NCBI GenBank assembly: GCA_914767715.1
Contig: OU612066.1
Coordinates: forward strand, 8,621,001-8,685,000
Origin: Membranipora membranacea
Taxonomy: Eukaryota; Bryozoa; Gymnolaemata; Cheilostomatida; Membraniporidae
Direction: 5' to 3'
Length of the DNA: 64,000 nt
Shown here: positions 1-10,708 of the stretch, in pieces
Numbering within the stretch: position 1 is the first letter of the stretch
How the letters are laid out: the number at the start of each line of letters is the position of its first letter
The notes under the pieces: model-generated
Seen by the model: only the letters and a program-made list of their open reading frames with translations
The model's database searches: none
What the model was told of the DNA's origin: nothing
Translations under genes and position numbers: made by a program

Positions 1-482
1 AGCCATTCCTTTGAACGTCCATCACTTTTCATGACTATGCGTTTTTTGCAATCCTGACATACACCATTATTGACACAATTAACAGTTTGCTTAATTTTCA
101 TGCCCTCTTGATCACATGAATTCAGCCAACCATCTATAGTTCCTGTTCACCATTATATTGATGACAAATGAATTTGGACAAATAATTTCATCATTAAACT
201 ATGTCGGTGAAAAGGACCTGATCAAGGATCCACTCACTGAATAGGCGTTCATCGCTCATGTCTAATCTTCCCTTCAGTTGCCACATATCTTTCAACATGA
301 TGAAATATTCAGCATACAAGTGCAGCTACTATCACAATGCAATACTCCAAACTGGCAATGTCACATTGTCTGGGAGGGGACAACTCTGTAGTGTAAACCA
401 AAGACCGTCAAACTTTTGTGATATCCTTCACTCCCTGTGTGAATATTCAAATTTTGATCTTTAGGTGCATATACATTAAACT

Positions 483-488
483 TTTATT
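483..488 (-). promoter_or_regulatory. Possible poly(A) signal AATAAA
   Basis: TTTATT on the plus strand reads AATAAA on the minus strand, about 55 nt downstream of the stop of the tentative gene at 541-1340. Its value depends on that gene being real. Confidence 0.3.
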
Positions 489-540
489 AAAGCTGTTCAA
501 GGACACATGGATCTGCATAATGATAAGTTCTACGAGCAGC

Positions 541-1340
541 TTAAAAATAATTATGAGTGAATGATTGTGTTGGTGTTTCATCCAAAGATTGCTCCAGCCA
601 AATTTTCTTTGTGGCAAAAAGATCTTTTTTTGCCAGGCCTGTGGTAAACTCTGTGCTGCAAGAAAAATGAAACCAAATTGCACTTAAATTTCAAATTTAA
701 ATTATGGTTAATTTGCAAATTGCTACATTCGACACAACTGACATTGAATCATCATTTTGCTTTTGTAAGCATAAATTTACCAGTTTTTGGACACCTGGCG
801 TATAAACTGTATTATTTATAGACTATTCCTTCAGTCACCTGCCAAGATTTTTCTGGTTTGGACAACTAAACCTGTTTGCATTGTGACAGCGCAAAAAATA
901 GAAATGAAAATTTCATCACGGTTACAGGACTCCAACTGTTTGTTGTGCCATCACAATGTTACCAGCTGATTTTTTTAGCCCTTCACTTATTTCCTCTAAC
1001 TGTTTATAAAATTATCCAGACGTTTCAAGGCTAAAATTTTACCCTTCAGACCAGGGTTTCAGACTCGGGAGTTTGATATGGGATAAGTGGTATTTCCTTG
1101 ATCAAAGATAAGGAAATGATAAAGGTGTTAACTTACGTTTTGAGATTGTATAGACGAAAGTGAATCTACAATGTCAAGCTTTAAGCTGGCATGATGGGAT
1201 ATTACGTTTCTCCTCCCTTTAATCCGAAACCAATCATTCTCTTCAGGGCTGTTGGGAAGCGTAAAATCAGCGACATCAACTAACATCAATAAAAGTTTGC
1301 AAAAAACTTCCTTCTGCTTTTTGAACGTTTGTCCGTTCAT
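541..1340 (-). CDS. Tentative four-exon gene, unknown function
   Basis: Exons on the minus strand: 1340-1137, 999-926, 871-839 and 655-541. Their phases join exactly (0, 2, 2) into 141 codons ending in TAA. The first exon has a strong GTAAGT donor and the last a good TTCTTGCAG acceptor; the second donor (GTAACC) is weaker. A minus-strand AATAAA lies about 55 nt past the stop. The ATG at 1340 directly follows an AG, so this could be either the true start or an internal exon. The product would be soluble, fairly charged and probably helical, with no signal peptide, membrane segment or motif I recognise. Phase agreement and the poly(A) signal support it, but in AT-rich DNA a short chain like this could arise by chance. 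Confidence 0.35.
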
Positions 1341-2654
1341 CTATGGTTCTTCGAACGATGATTTAAAAAAACGCGTTCAAAAAGCCAAAAAAGAACAATT
1401 TAAGAGAGTGCAAAATATAGGACAGAAATCTAATGCAAGCATGACCTAATATGCGTTGAAATTGAAATTGCATAAATTAAAAATAAAGGAAACTGATATC
1501 TTCTTCCACTGAATTAAATTCTTCTATGGAGTTCAATGTGTTTTCCTTTTCTAGACCTTACAAAAAATAGGTGAACAAATAGAGAGAATTTTTATGTTTT
1601 GGTAGTAAATACGACCAACTTTCAGGAGCATATAAATTTATTTTTCTCTTTATACGTGTACAGTGTTGTCTTTTTCTGTCACCTCCTCTAACACATAGAC
1701 AATGAAGTAATGAAAAGAAAAGCTTATTCTTGCAGTCAAACTATATTAACTTCATTATGATCGTCTATTCCAATAACAACCATTTACCCAAGAAATCGCG
1801 GTCTGATCTGTATGGCTACTTAACTATAACTTTGAGAGTGGACAATGGTTAATAGTTGTGGGATATATAGGGCTCATGTGATTGTTTGGTTTTAATGACA
1901 TCCATTTTTAGCACATAATTCTACACATTATTTATAATAGCTCTCAAAAGTGTGTAAAAAAATTTCCTAGGTAATAGCCGATGCTTCCAGCAGTTTCTGG
2001 CAAGTTATCTATCAGGTCAGTGTGGGGACACAAAGTTAAATCTGTAAGCATTTGCCATACAATATGACTACCATCAAGTCTTCCCGTCACATTGATGTGG
2101 GTGATTCAATAAATAATGTTTTGGAATAAATTTTACAAAACCGCTTGACTAATTGCTTCTAAATTCAAACTGCAGCTGTAGTCTTGCCAGTTTTAACCAC
2201 ATGACCACAATAAATTTCACCGTACAAGTTGGTTTTGGTATATTTTAAAAACAAAAATAGTGCTAAAATTATTGTTACTGGCTGATCCAACAACACCACT
2301 TCCTTACCCTGCATTAGTTTTCTGTGGAAACACTTGATCAGGCAAACGGAGATCACTCTAATCATACCGCACATTTGTATATTGTTCAGGTTTGGTCATT
2401 GTTATGCCCACTACATCCAAATCCAGTTCCTTTCGATTTGTGCATCTGATATAACAACACCGTTGTACATCTTGAAGGATATCCTTAGCCCAGATAATTG
2501 TTTTTCCTGTTCGTCACAACCTATCCTTGTACTCATTTATTTCCTTGTAAGGATGATCTCATATTAAATTTTATTTCACGATATGCACGCTTTCTCTACT
2601 CACATATTGTAACAGGATGGCCTTTGTTCACTTGTAGTGAATTCCCCATCTGTG

Positions 2655-2760
2655 CTGCTGTTAAACCACTGCTGCCACTAAGGGAAATGTGTGATCTTTG
2701 AGTTCCGTATGTAGCTCAAAGATCACTAATTGAGGATTTAAACTCATAATTGTCAAAAAA
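2655..2760. repeat. Partial copy of the foldback repeat at 34370-34640
   Basis: It starts with the same CCACTGCTGCCACT end and later shares an AATTGAG...TTAAA/CTCATAATTGTCA segment with the right arm (reverse complement) of the large inverted repeat at 34370-34640. It appears to be one arm of the same dispersed family. Boundaries are approximate. Confidence 0.45.
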
Positions 2761-3090
2761 TGTGCTGCCCCTAAAGAGGGATGCAAGGTGCCGAATCCTC
2801 ATCCTAAAAATATGATACATCATAGAAAACTAGAATGCATCCTAGAGATGTTAGGCCATAAAAGACTTCCTGAACTGGGTGTGCAGCAAGTTGCCAAAAC
2901 TGAATCTGGCACTAATCAGTAGGCCTAACTCTACTGACCCTTTCCATGTTCTCCTTGTCATAATGTCACGCGCCCAACACAGACAGTTATAAGGAGTTCA
3001 TAAACTGTGTAGGCACGGGTAGCTAAATGTTAGGATAAGAGAAACTGTGCATGACTCTCAGACTGTTTTGTCTTTGACAATAATTCATCT

Positions 3091-3155
3091 ACTATAGTTT
3101 GAGCCCCCAAAACTCTTGCCCCAAGCCCGACGCCCCACCCCTCCTTGACCAAGGG
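3091..3155 (+). repeat. Dispersed C-rich repeat, copy 1
   Basis: It contains TAGTTTGAGCCCCCAAAACT followed by a CTTGCCCC...CCGACGCCCC motif. The same order of motifs is found at 6361-6425, and in diverged form at 44501-44550. Family unknown. Confidence 0.5.
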
Positions 3156-3322
3156 AGATATCTTCTATGTGGTGATAGATGAAACAGATGACTGTTAGAT
3201 CCACATGCCATATTCTTTACACAAATACAAAAATAACATTCTGAGAATAGTAGACACTAGCATTTTGCCGCATTTGTAAGTTGTTTTGGTGAAAATCATT
3301 TTGTTAAAGCAATAATAAATAA

Positions 3323-3337
3323 ATATATATATATATA
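3323..3337. repeat. (AT)n microsatellite
   Basis: Short uninterrupted run of AT dinucleotides ending in an ACACAC stretch. Confidence 0.85.
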
Positions 3338-3416
3338 CACACATTTGTGCAATAAAGTGTCATATATTTTATATCCCACTATTGTACCCATAAAAACCCT
3401 GGACAACGAGTCATTC

Positions 3417-3465
3417 ATATATATATATATATATAATATGTATATAGTGGAGCCCCCCCCCCCCC
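3417..3465. repeat. (AT)n microsatellite followed by a poly(C) tract
   Basis: AT dinucleotides at 3417-3435, then TATATAGTGGAG and a 13-base C homopolymer at 3453-3465. An AGCCCCTATAGTGG motif about 320 bases further on resembles this edge and may mark the other end of a repeat unit. Confidence 0.75.
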
Positions 3466-3534
3466 TACTTATAGTATAGATTATAGATGACCATTTCTTA
3501 GCTTATAGGCTTGTAGGCTTATAGATAGATGCAA

Positions 3535-3587
3535 GTAAAGATATAGATTTATAGATGTTATCAATGTAAAGATATAGATTTATAGAT
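3535..3587. repeat. Two-unit tandem repeat, 31-bp period
   Basis: The 22-base string beginning GTAAAGATATAGATTTATAG occurs at 3535 and again at 3566. The surrounding 250 bases are rich in TATAGAT variants, suggesting a decayed minisatellite. Confidence 0.7.
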
Positions 3588-4008
3588 TTCTTAATGTATC
3601 TCTAAAGTGCTGTCAGTCTCCGGTGCTCTCTTTGTGTGTGTATGGTCGTTGTGTAGCAAAGCAAACATTCAGATATTTTATGGCATTCATTAGTCCAAAA
3701 GCCACATGCCATCGCAGCGCACTTAAGTTTATAGATTGGGATTCTTAATTTATAGATATTATAGACGGTCCAGTGTGGGGGGAGCCCCTATAGTGGCAAT
3801 CAGTGTGTAGGGCAAATCTTTGCATTGGAGTTGTCCGACCATGTCAGGCTATTTTATCTACCATTAATTACTATTGGGTTAAGGATACCCAACATGATTA
3901 TTTAACACGATTCTTTTGTGGGTCATATAAAATGACTCCTTATTTTTGAGTGACACTTAGTTGGGGCCAAATACACACAGATGACACTTAAAAGCACAGA
4001 TTTGAATC

Positions 4009-4030
4009 TATATATATATATATATATATA
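4009..4030. repeat. (TA)n microsatellite
   Basis: Eleven uninterrupted TA dinucleotides, followed by an AATATATAAA extension. Confidence 0.85.
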
Positions 4031-4343
4031 AATATATAAATTTTATTTGCCTATTCATTCCCTTGGATATATGACACCAAGCACAAGCAAAAATAAATGG
4101 TAAAACACGTCAAGTTTACTAAAAACTAAATATTATTGCCAAGGAGAGATCATCAATTGAAAGTGAGGGCATGGGTGACACTTATAATAATAGACATTCA
4201 ATCTTGTTTGTAACTAAACTTATCCCAAAACAACAAAAATGGGGCCGGCCGAGATAAGGCTAGCTTGTAACCATTGTCTAATGAGACAATTCATCTATAA
4301 TTTAGTAATCACAAAGGGAAAGCCTGTTCTGTGTCAAATATCA

Positions 4344-4381
4344 CCATAGTCTGAGCCAGTCGGCCCCCCTGCCGGGGGCAT
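4344..4381 (+). repeat. Dispersed C-rich repeat, short diverged copy
   Basis: CATAGTCTGAGCC followed by C-runs and GGGGGC resembles the start of the repeats at 6361 and 44501. It is too short for certainty. Confidence 0.3.
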
Positions 4382-6360
4382 CTTTAGTGTCAGGCTAGTC
4401 AGCATCGGAGGCTAAGTGCAAAATATTTGACAGAGCCGAAATGCTTTTCAAAACTGCTATACATAATATAATTATATACTAATATACTAATATACCCTTT
4501 GTGGATTTTACAAACTATCGGTTATTGCAACAAGCAACTGCATCTATTGGCATGTAAGTTATTGTAGATAGATACATAATAGATTATGATAGATCAATAT
4601 ATTCTGTATCTCATCTGCATTTTCTCTGTCAAATGAAGTTCAAATTCATTGCGGAGATAGGAACGCATATAATAATATATATTATAATATACATATAATA
4701 ATACCGTATATAATAATTATGTTTCTCACTTGTTACACTGTCTATCAAAGAGCATGAGTCTGTGGAACAAAATGCAACAGCATTAGTAATATTAATCCAT
4801 TATTACTGTGACAAGTGGGTTGTATTTTGTTGTAATTATGACGACGTAATGTTTTTTTCCAATCAATGAGGTCATTTTTTACCCGAATTTAGATGAAAAT
4901 CTGAAATATTTATGCAACACTGATTTTTATGAATGACAGGGACAGTGCAATTCTCATTATCTTGCTGTGTGCTTGGGTGGAATGCTGTTATCGTAAAATT
5001 ATTGCAAATCAGTACGTAACATTTTCCTATTTTGAGATAAGATCAATTTTTCTTCCTCATTCTTTTTGATGAGAACGTCATTTCATATGACTTTATATAT
5101 CTTCCTCATAAACAAATAAACACAAATAAAGTACTTAAGCGTTTTAAGGCTGCACTGATAGAGAATTATGGGTAATCGATTTTCAAAATAAACTGATTTC
5201 TGAGATTCAGTAATTCTACGAAATCTATTTTCATCCAACCAAAATAAATTGACTATACTATTGCGTAAATGTTGAGCAAGTCTTGTTTGAACGATTACAG
5301 AATATTGAGAAATTTTTGTATTAATTTAATTTGCTAGCATTATTTAAATATATACTACCTAGAACTGAAAGTGCTAGGATTTTGTCAAGTGTGAAAAAAA
5401 AATTGACCATTTAAAAAAAAAATCTTTAGCAACCTTGGTAATTGAAGTGACATCTGGAAGCAGAGGCATATGAAGGGAATTTGAGAGCATGATGTTATTG
5501 TCTGGTTGTGAATCAGGCTTACATTTTAAAATGGCCTGACATACTTTTTGACTATTTTTCAAACCTCCATCATTGATTTTACTTCACCGAACAAGAGAAA
5601 TAACAAAAACATCATATCGCCTTATCGAACACGCATGGTAGATGATTATTAATATCTGTTATAAAACTCTTACAGTACATTTCATCATGTGTAGGATAAT
5701 ATTTTGCTCAGACACTTGAGATAAGGCCGACTGTTTTCCTCATAGTTTTTCTATGACAAGTTCAAGGTCATCCTATGACATTGTGCGACATAACTAAAAA
5801 TTCCAACGTGTGCTATGAAAAACTGAAAAACAAGCAGGGAAGGACAATATGACACCATTCAATTTAGGGAAAAGGCGAATATACATACACGGCAATTATG
5901 AAAATTCTGCACAATCATTTGTAGTGACTCACCTCATCTGCGGAGATTACACTCCAAGCCTAAACAAGTTATAAAAAAAATCCCCCTCACTGTAATAATC
6001 CCTCGATTTCGTGTGGCAAAATAGTTCGTGATATAAAGAACCTGACCCTTGATGGGATTTCAAGAATAGTTGTCTCATTATGAGATGTGAGGGACCGAGT
6101 TCCTGGATAAGTTCATCATTGCGCAATAGATGACTTAGCATTATACTGGTGCTGTCTTCACCCATATAATGATGATAAAACTTTGCTTGATTCGGGGAAT
6201 TTAGGTCAACATAGTCATTGAAGGAGTCAAAAAAGTCACTGATTCATATAGAAAACACTTTGGGGTAGTCAACGACCATAAGCATATAATAAATATAAGT
6301 ATTAATATGTTTATGTCGACGACGGCAATGGTCTATGAACTAAACAGCGCTCACATTATG

Positions 6361-6425
6361 CTATATTGTAGTCTGAGCCCCCCAGACTTTTGCCCCTCGT
6401 CCGACGCCCCCCCCCCCCCGGGCGA
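6361..6425 (+). repeat. Dispersed C-rich repeat, copy 2
   Basis: GTAGTCTGAGCCCCCCAGAC, then TTTTGCCCCTCGTCCGACGC and a C homopolymer. It has the same motif order as the copy at 3091-3155. Confidence 0.55.
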
Positions 6426-7166
6426 GAGAAATAGCTATATTGTTGAGTAAGAGCAAAACAAAAGTTTAACGGCAAAACCAGACTGACTTAATATTTAAAA
6501 TTGGCAAGTAAAACTGACACAGTTCAACAAATCTGGCTGTGATTTATTTTAGTAATATGAAAAATCACTAAGATTTTTCTTAGAGAATTTGAGGCAACCA
6601 CTCTAAGAAGTGAGTCATCACTGCATGATGTTAAAATTAAGAACAAAAATAAGTCAACCATGTTGAATTGGGCACATGAAACAAATTAGAAAAGCATGAC
6701 ATCGTCGCTCACGGTGTTATGCTAAGTTATAGATTATTATGTCACTACCATGACCGACCAGCATCCAGTCAATCTAATCCTACGCCCCATCGTCAAGAGA
6801 AAGCTATCACAAGATCTACCAGTTACGACCAGCATGGTAATGTGACCAGTGCCTGGGAGCCTCACTGTGACGGAATAGTCTTTAAGGCTAGACTCGGAAA
6901 TATATAACTGCTGACGTTTACTTGAGTAATAGAACATGAATATACTTACTGTAAAGGGACAGGTGAAATGTATGAATGTCTGATTACAGAATACAGAATA
7001 TTGCATTAATATTTAAAAATGTGATGTGTATGTGATTTGGTTTTAGCTGCTTGGGATTTACGTTTGTGCGGAAGTATTTCTAATATTATTATTCAGAATC
7101 TGAGTCTTGTGGGGCTGACAATTCCTCTGAGGTTGGCAATAACTGATGCAACCGGTAACGGATTGT

Positions 7167-7201
7167 GTCCTCAGCAGATTATGATATATTCTGCTGAGGA
7201 C
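7167..7201. repeat. Short palindrome, 12-bp perfect arms
   Basis: GTCCTCAGCAGA at 7167-7178 is the exact reverse complement of 7190-7201. No matching direct repeats flank it, so insertion is not shown. Confidence 0.6.
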
Positions 7202-9545
7202 CTCATCCATTACCATTTTGTATATGCAGATTCAAAAACTGATCTTTTTATGATAGAACTTAACGGGCATAATGGATAAGTTTTATTACCTTTTAGTTGA
7301 GACTGCAATAGTGCAGAGTGAGAACAATAATATAGAAAGAATATATTATTGTTAGTGATCATTATCATAATTGATTAGTATTATCCGGAAATTTATATTG
7401 TCATGGCATTATTGAGTAGACAGCAGGAACTGTGACTAAGCCTTCCTCAAAGACTGTAAAAGCAGCATTAATTCAATGGCCAAGCTATTCTTCCTACACA
7501 TATAATGACAATGCACATATTTTTTGTGGGATGTTTTTTTTTCAGTGTAGGGATAATGTAAACACCAGCACACCAGCACTCAGCACCCACCTGTGTCTGC
7601 AGGCTTTAGAAAATGGTATGACTCATTATGAGTTTGGTGCAACGCACACCAATACACTACAATTATTCTTGATTTTGGTTAAGATTATAATTAAAATAAG
7701 GATTAGCGAATACGAATATTCAGTCATGATGATTTATAGCTGTCTGTCTGCTTCTGGTTTTGGGAAAAAATTGAAAATTATTTATCATACTTATTCAGCT
7801 TAGGAAAAAAATAGAGTCTGTATTGTAGTTTTTTTCTCAGCACAGCAGTCACCTATACATTATCATTGGGGTTGTTATAATGGATCTACCTACATCAAAG
7901 GTCTGTACATGTACCTGTACCAGAAAATTGTTTAGACTTTGTTGATCTCACGATTTACCAAAGGTGAAATTGAAAATTTAAAACTCACTATTTCCACAAT
8001 AAAATCCAATATGTATTTACGAATGTCCACACATATTTGAATTGATCTATGAAATCATCAAGTTGACCTGCCGGATGATATTTGCTACTTGACCAAATAA
8101 ACTTTTCTTACCACTGTGACGTCAGGAAATGTTTTTTAATCCCTGGAACCCGTCTATTTTAGCAAAATAATACCCACATTGCGGCTTTCATTTCCAAAAG
8201 CTGTCAGTCCAGGTTGAGGAACTAATAGCGAGGAGTGCCAACTTGGCTCCCTATCAATCCACCATGACATTAGCACCTTTTCTGTGTGCTAAGTGGACTC
8301 AGCTGTATATACGAGAGATCGATTAATTACAAAAACCATTTAACTGAATAGTCACATTTCCTCCTCAGGGTGGCTGAAAGATATTCTGTTCCTGGGTAGC
8401 CAAATCATCATAAAACTTTTTAGTGTCCCCAGAACAAACATACCTGGTTATTATGACAGGCAGTTTAATCAACATGTAAATCTGTTCTGTGGTAATCTAT
8501 TTATAGCCTACCTGCAAGATCGTTGTCAATCCGTTTCCTCCTGGAAAGCTAAAAATAGTTTTATGTTGATGGCGATTTGCTTACGTCAAATCAACCCCAT
8601 TGAGAGTGCGAGAAAAAAAGATTGATGTTCATTTGTTAGAAGCTTAATAATTAATAGGTTGTACGCAATGAGTTCAAACTCAAGTTTTTCTCAATGGAGC
8701 TTCATAGGTTTGTATTCAATTCGATCTTTTGTATGTCTGATGTGTGTTAGAGATTAGATTTGAGCTTTTAGCTTTTGAGGTAATAGAATGATAGCTAAAC
8801 ACTGCAAGAAAAAAATCTGTGCTTTGTTTTTTTTTCCACCCTCACTTGGAAGAATGTTTTAAAGATGCTATTATCATGAGCAAATGATCTTTGTAGATGC
8901 AACTAATTCATCAATTTTGTCTCTTTGTACATCATCAAAATTCATGGAAACACTCTTGAAACACAAACAGTAGTGTAGCAGACTAAAAATGTAAATATTC
9001 AATATAATATGAATAATTTATGCACACAATAGATGACATACGTTCACTGCGAATGAGGTATGTGTTTTGCTAAAATAGATGTGTTCCAGGTATTCAGAAG
9101 ATTAGCTATGACATATGTATGTTTACATTGTATTTACGGTTTATAGCATCACTAATAAGAAAAATCTTAAAAAAAGGAAAGAAATGGAAACTCAACAACA
9201 GGAAGTGTATATCTAATATGACCAAATGTCAATAAATAGATTGACCTTCGAGTCCATCGGCCATTGTTGTCCAGGTATCTTATTGGCTGTCGAGTTGCCA
9301 GTGCCTGAAAAGCCTTATTCATAAACCCTGGTTTTTTTTTTTCGCACAACTTGATTACAATTGCTTCTTTAAACTTTTTTCCAGATCCAAAGTCTAGTTT
9401 CCTGGTTTTGGTTATTTTTCGAAATATGCATACCAAAAGTCTGACCCTGAATTAAGTGAGACTGCTAATCGATAAAATTTTGTCATAGATAACAGACCGA
9501 CAGACCAGTAAGGGGGAATTTTTGTAGTTGACATGTAGTATAAAC

Positions 9546-9574
9546 AGAGACTATAGATATATCTATAGTCTCTG
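9546..9574. mobile_element. Micro-palindromic hAT-like insertion, copy 1
   Basis: A perfect 28-base palindrome (plus one G) starts AGAGACTATAGATA and is flanked by the 8-base direct repeat GTATAAAC at 9538-9545 and 9575-9582. An 8-bp target duplication is typical of the hAT superfamily. The sequence is far too short to encode anything and resembles the copy at 24425. Confidence 0.75.
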
Positions 9575-10708
9575 GTATAAACTAAAGCAAGCTTACTTCC
9601 TTATAACCTACCCAATAGAATTACATTAAATCCAGCTGCTAATGAGTTTAGCTGTTTCTAATCGAGTACAGCATCTGACAAGGAGAAATGTCACATGCAC
9701 TTGTCAGGAGCACTGAGTCATAACTTTTAATATGTAGACTAAGATAGAATTAAGTTTATATCATGAAAAATGGTGGCTTTATTTTGGTCGGATCTTTCGG
9801 ATGCTACACAGCCCTCCTCTCTTTCACATTGCTGCAAGTAATTTCTATATATTCAGTGATCCCAAAAACCTGACATTGGTGACATTCATAGTAACCAGAC
9901 TACAGCAGGGGTATAATTTGTACCTTCATGTCATTACATAGTATAGAATCTAGATCATGAGCAATTATTGGGAAAGAATATTGCAACTTAGCGTGCCATC
10001 AATGGCTTTGGTGTAATGCATATTATGAAATATGGTATATGTGTATCCCTAGTTACTGCCTGATCCCATCCACAATGACGACTTTCGTGCAGAGCTGAAA
10101 AGATAACAATAAAAGTTCCTTGTACAGTAAACGCTGAGCAAGACAACTGCCACAAGGGGGAACACATGACCAAAGTAAGACGGTTTTTTATTGGAGATCG
10201 CTATGAGTAGAAGTTTGATTTTCTCCCTGCCAAGTGATGAAATAACCATGTTGTTGTTGGGGACCGAGAGATTGTGATCGGCCTACACGAATAAGGCCAT
10301 GTATCTCTCTTTTATTGGATAGTAGCTATCGCAATGAAATGTTTACTCTGCATTGTGCAAGAGGGTCGTATATTTAGAGAAATAATTCTTATCACAGTGT
10401 TTTTGTTTGAAAATATGCCTATAATTTTTTATGATCGCCTGAACGTAATCAACAATCGATTTGGTTTTCTCAAACAACACGCTCCAGTTGATTTAACATT
10501 TAAGGCAATCTGATTGGTCAATCCTAGGGCCAATATGAATCTATATTGCAAAACATAATATAATGCGCGCACGGCTGTTTTCTACTCACACTTGACTCTG
10601 ATAAGCTGCAGGACACAGCCAGATCATCAGCCACTAATTCTGAGAATAGCTGGTTTTTTTCTCATCAAATTAATTTAACCTCAACCTCACTGGGATTTTA
10701 AGAACATC

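Larger units (their letters stand above)
1341..10708. other. Intergenic or unassigned region upstream of the ETS gene
   Basis: I could not assemble a convincing multi-exon gene here. Several 60-125-codon open frames exist on both strands, but they overlap one another and have no recognisable motif. The stretch holds AT microsatellites, C-homopolymer tracts, a partial foldback element (2655-2760), copies of a C-rich dispersed repeat (3091, 4344, 6361), a palindrome at 7167-7201 and a micro-palindrome insertion at 9546. The last 150 bases before the ETS start probably hold its promoter and 5' leader, but no clear TATA box or initiator can be assigned. Confidence 0.5.

Noticed and set aside
1943-2097. 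Minus-strand 51-codon frame with exon-like look
   Set aside because: There is no GT donor before its stop and no linkable upstream exon; overlapping frames nearby look equally plausible.
3323-4030. Possible CRISPR-like or satellite array from repeated TATAGAT strings
   Set aside because: Units are irregular, without spacers of constant length; they fit decayed microsatellite in a eukaryotic genome.
5950-6232. Minus-strand frame of about 96 codons that looks protein-like
   Set aside because: No family resemblance and I could not join it to other exons in phase. A GTGAGT donor nearby is in a different frame. A frame this long is expected by chance in AT-rich DNA.
10049-10135. Minus-strand KVVIVDGIR segment after a good acceptor, reminiscent of a thiolase start
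   Set aside because: The open segment is about a dozen codons and no other thiolase motif is visible nearby.
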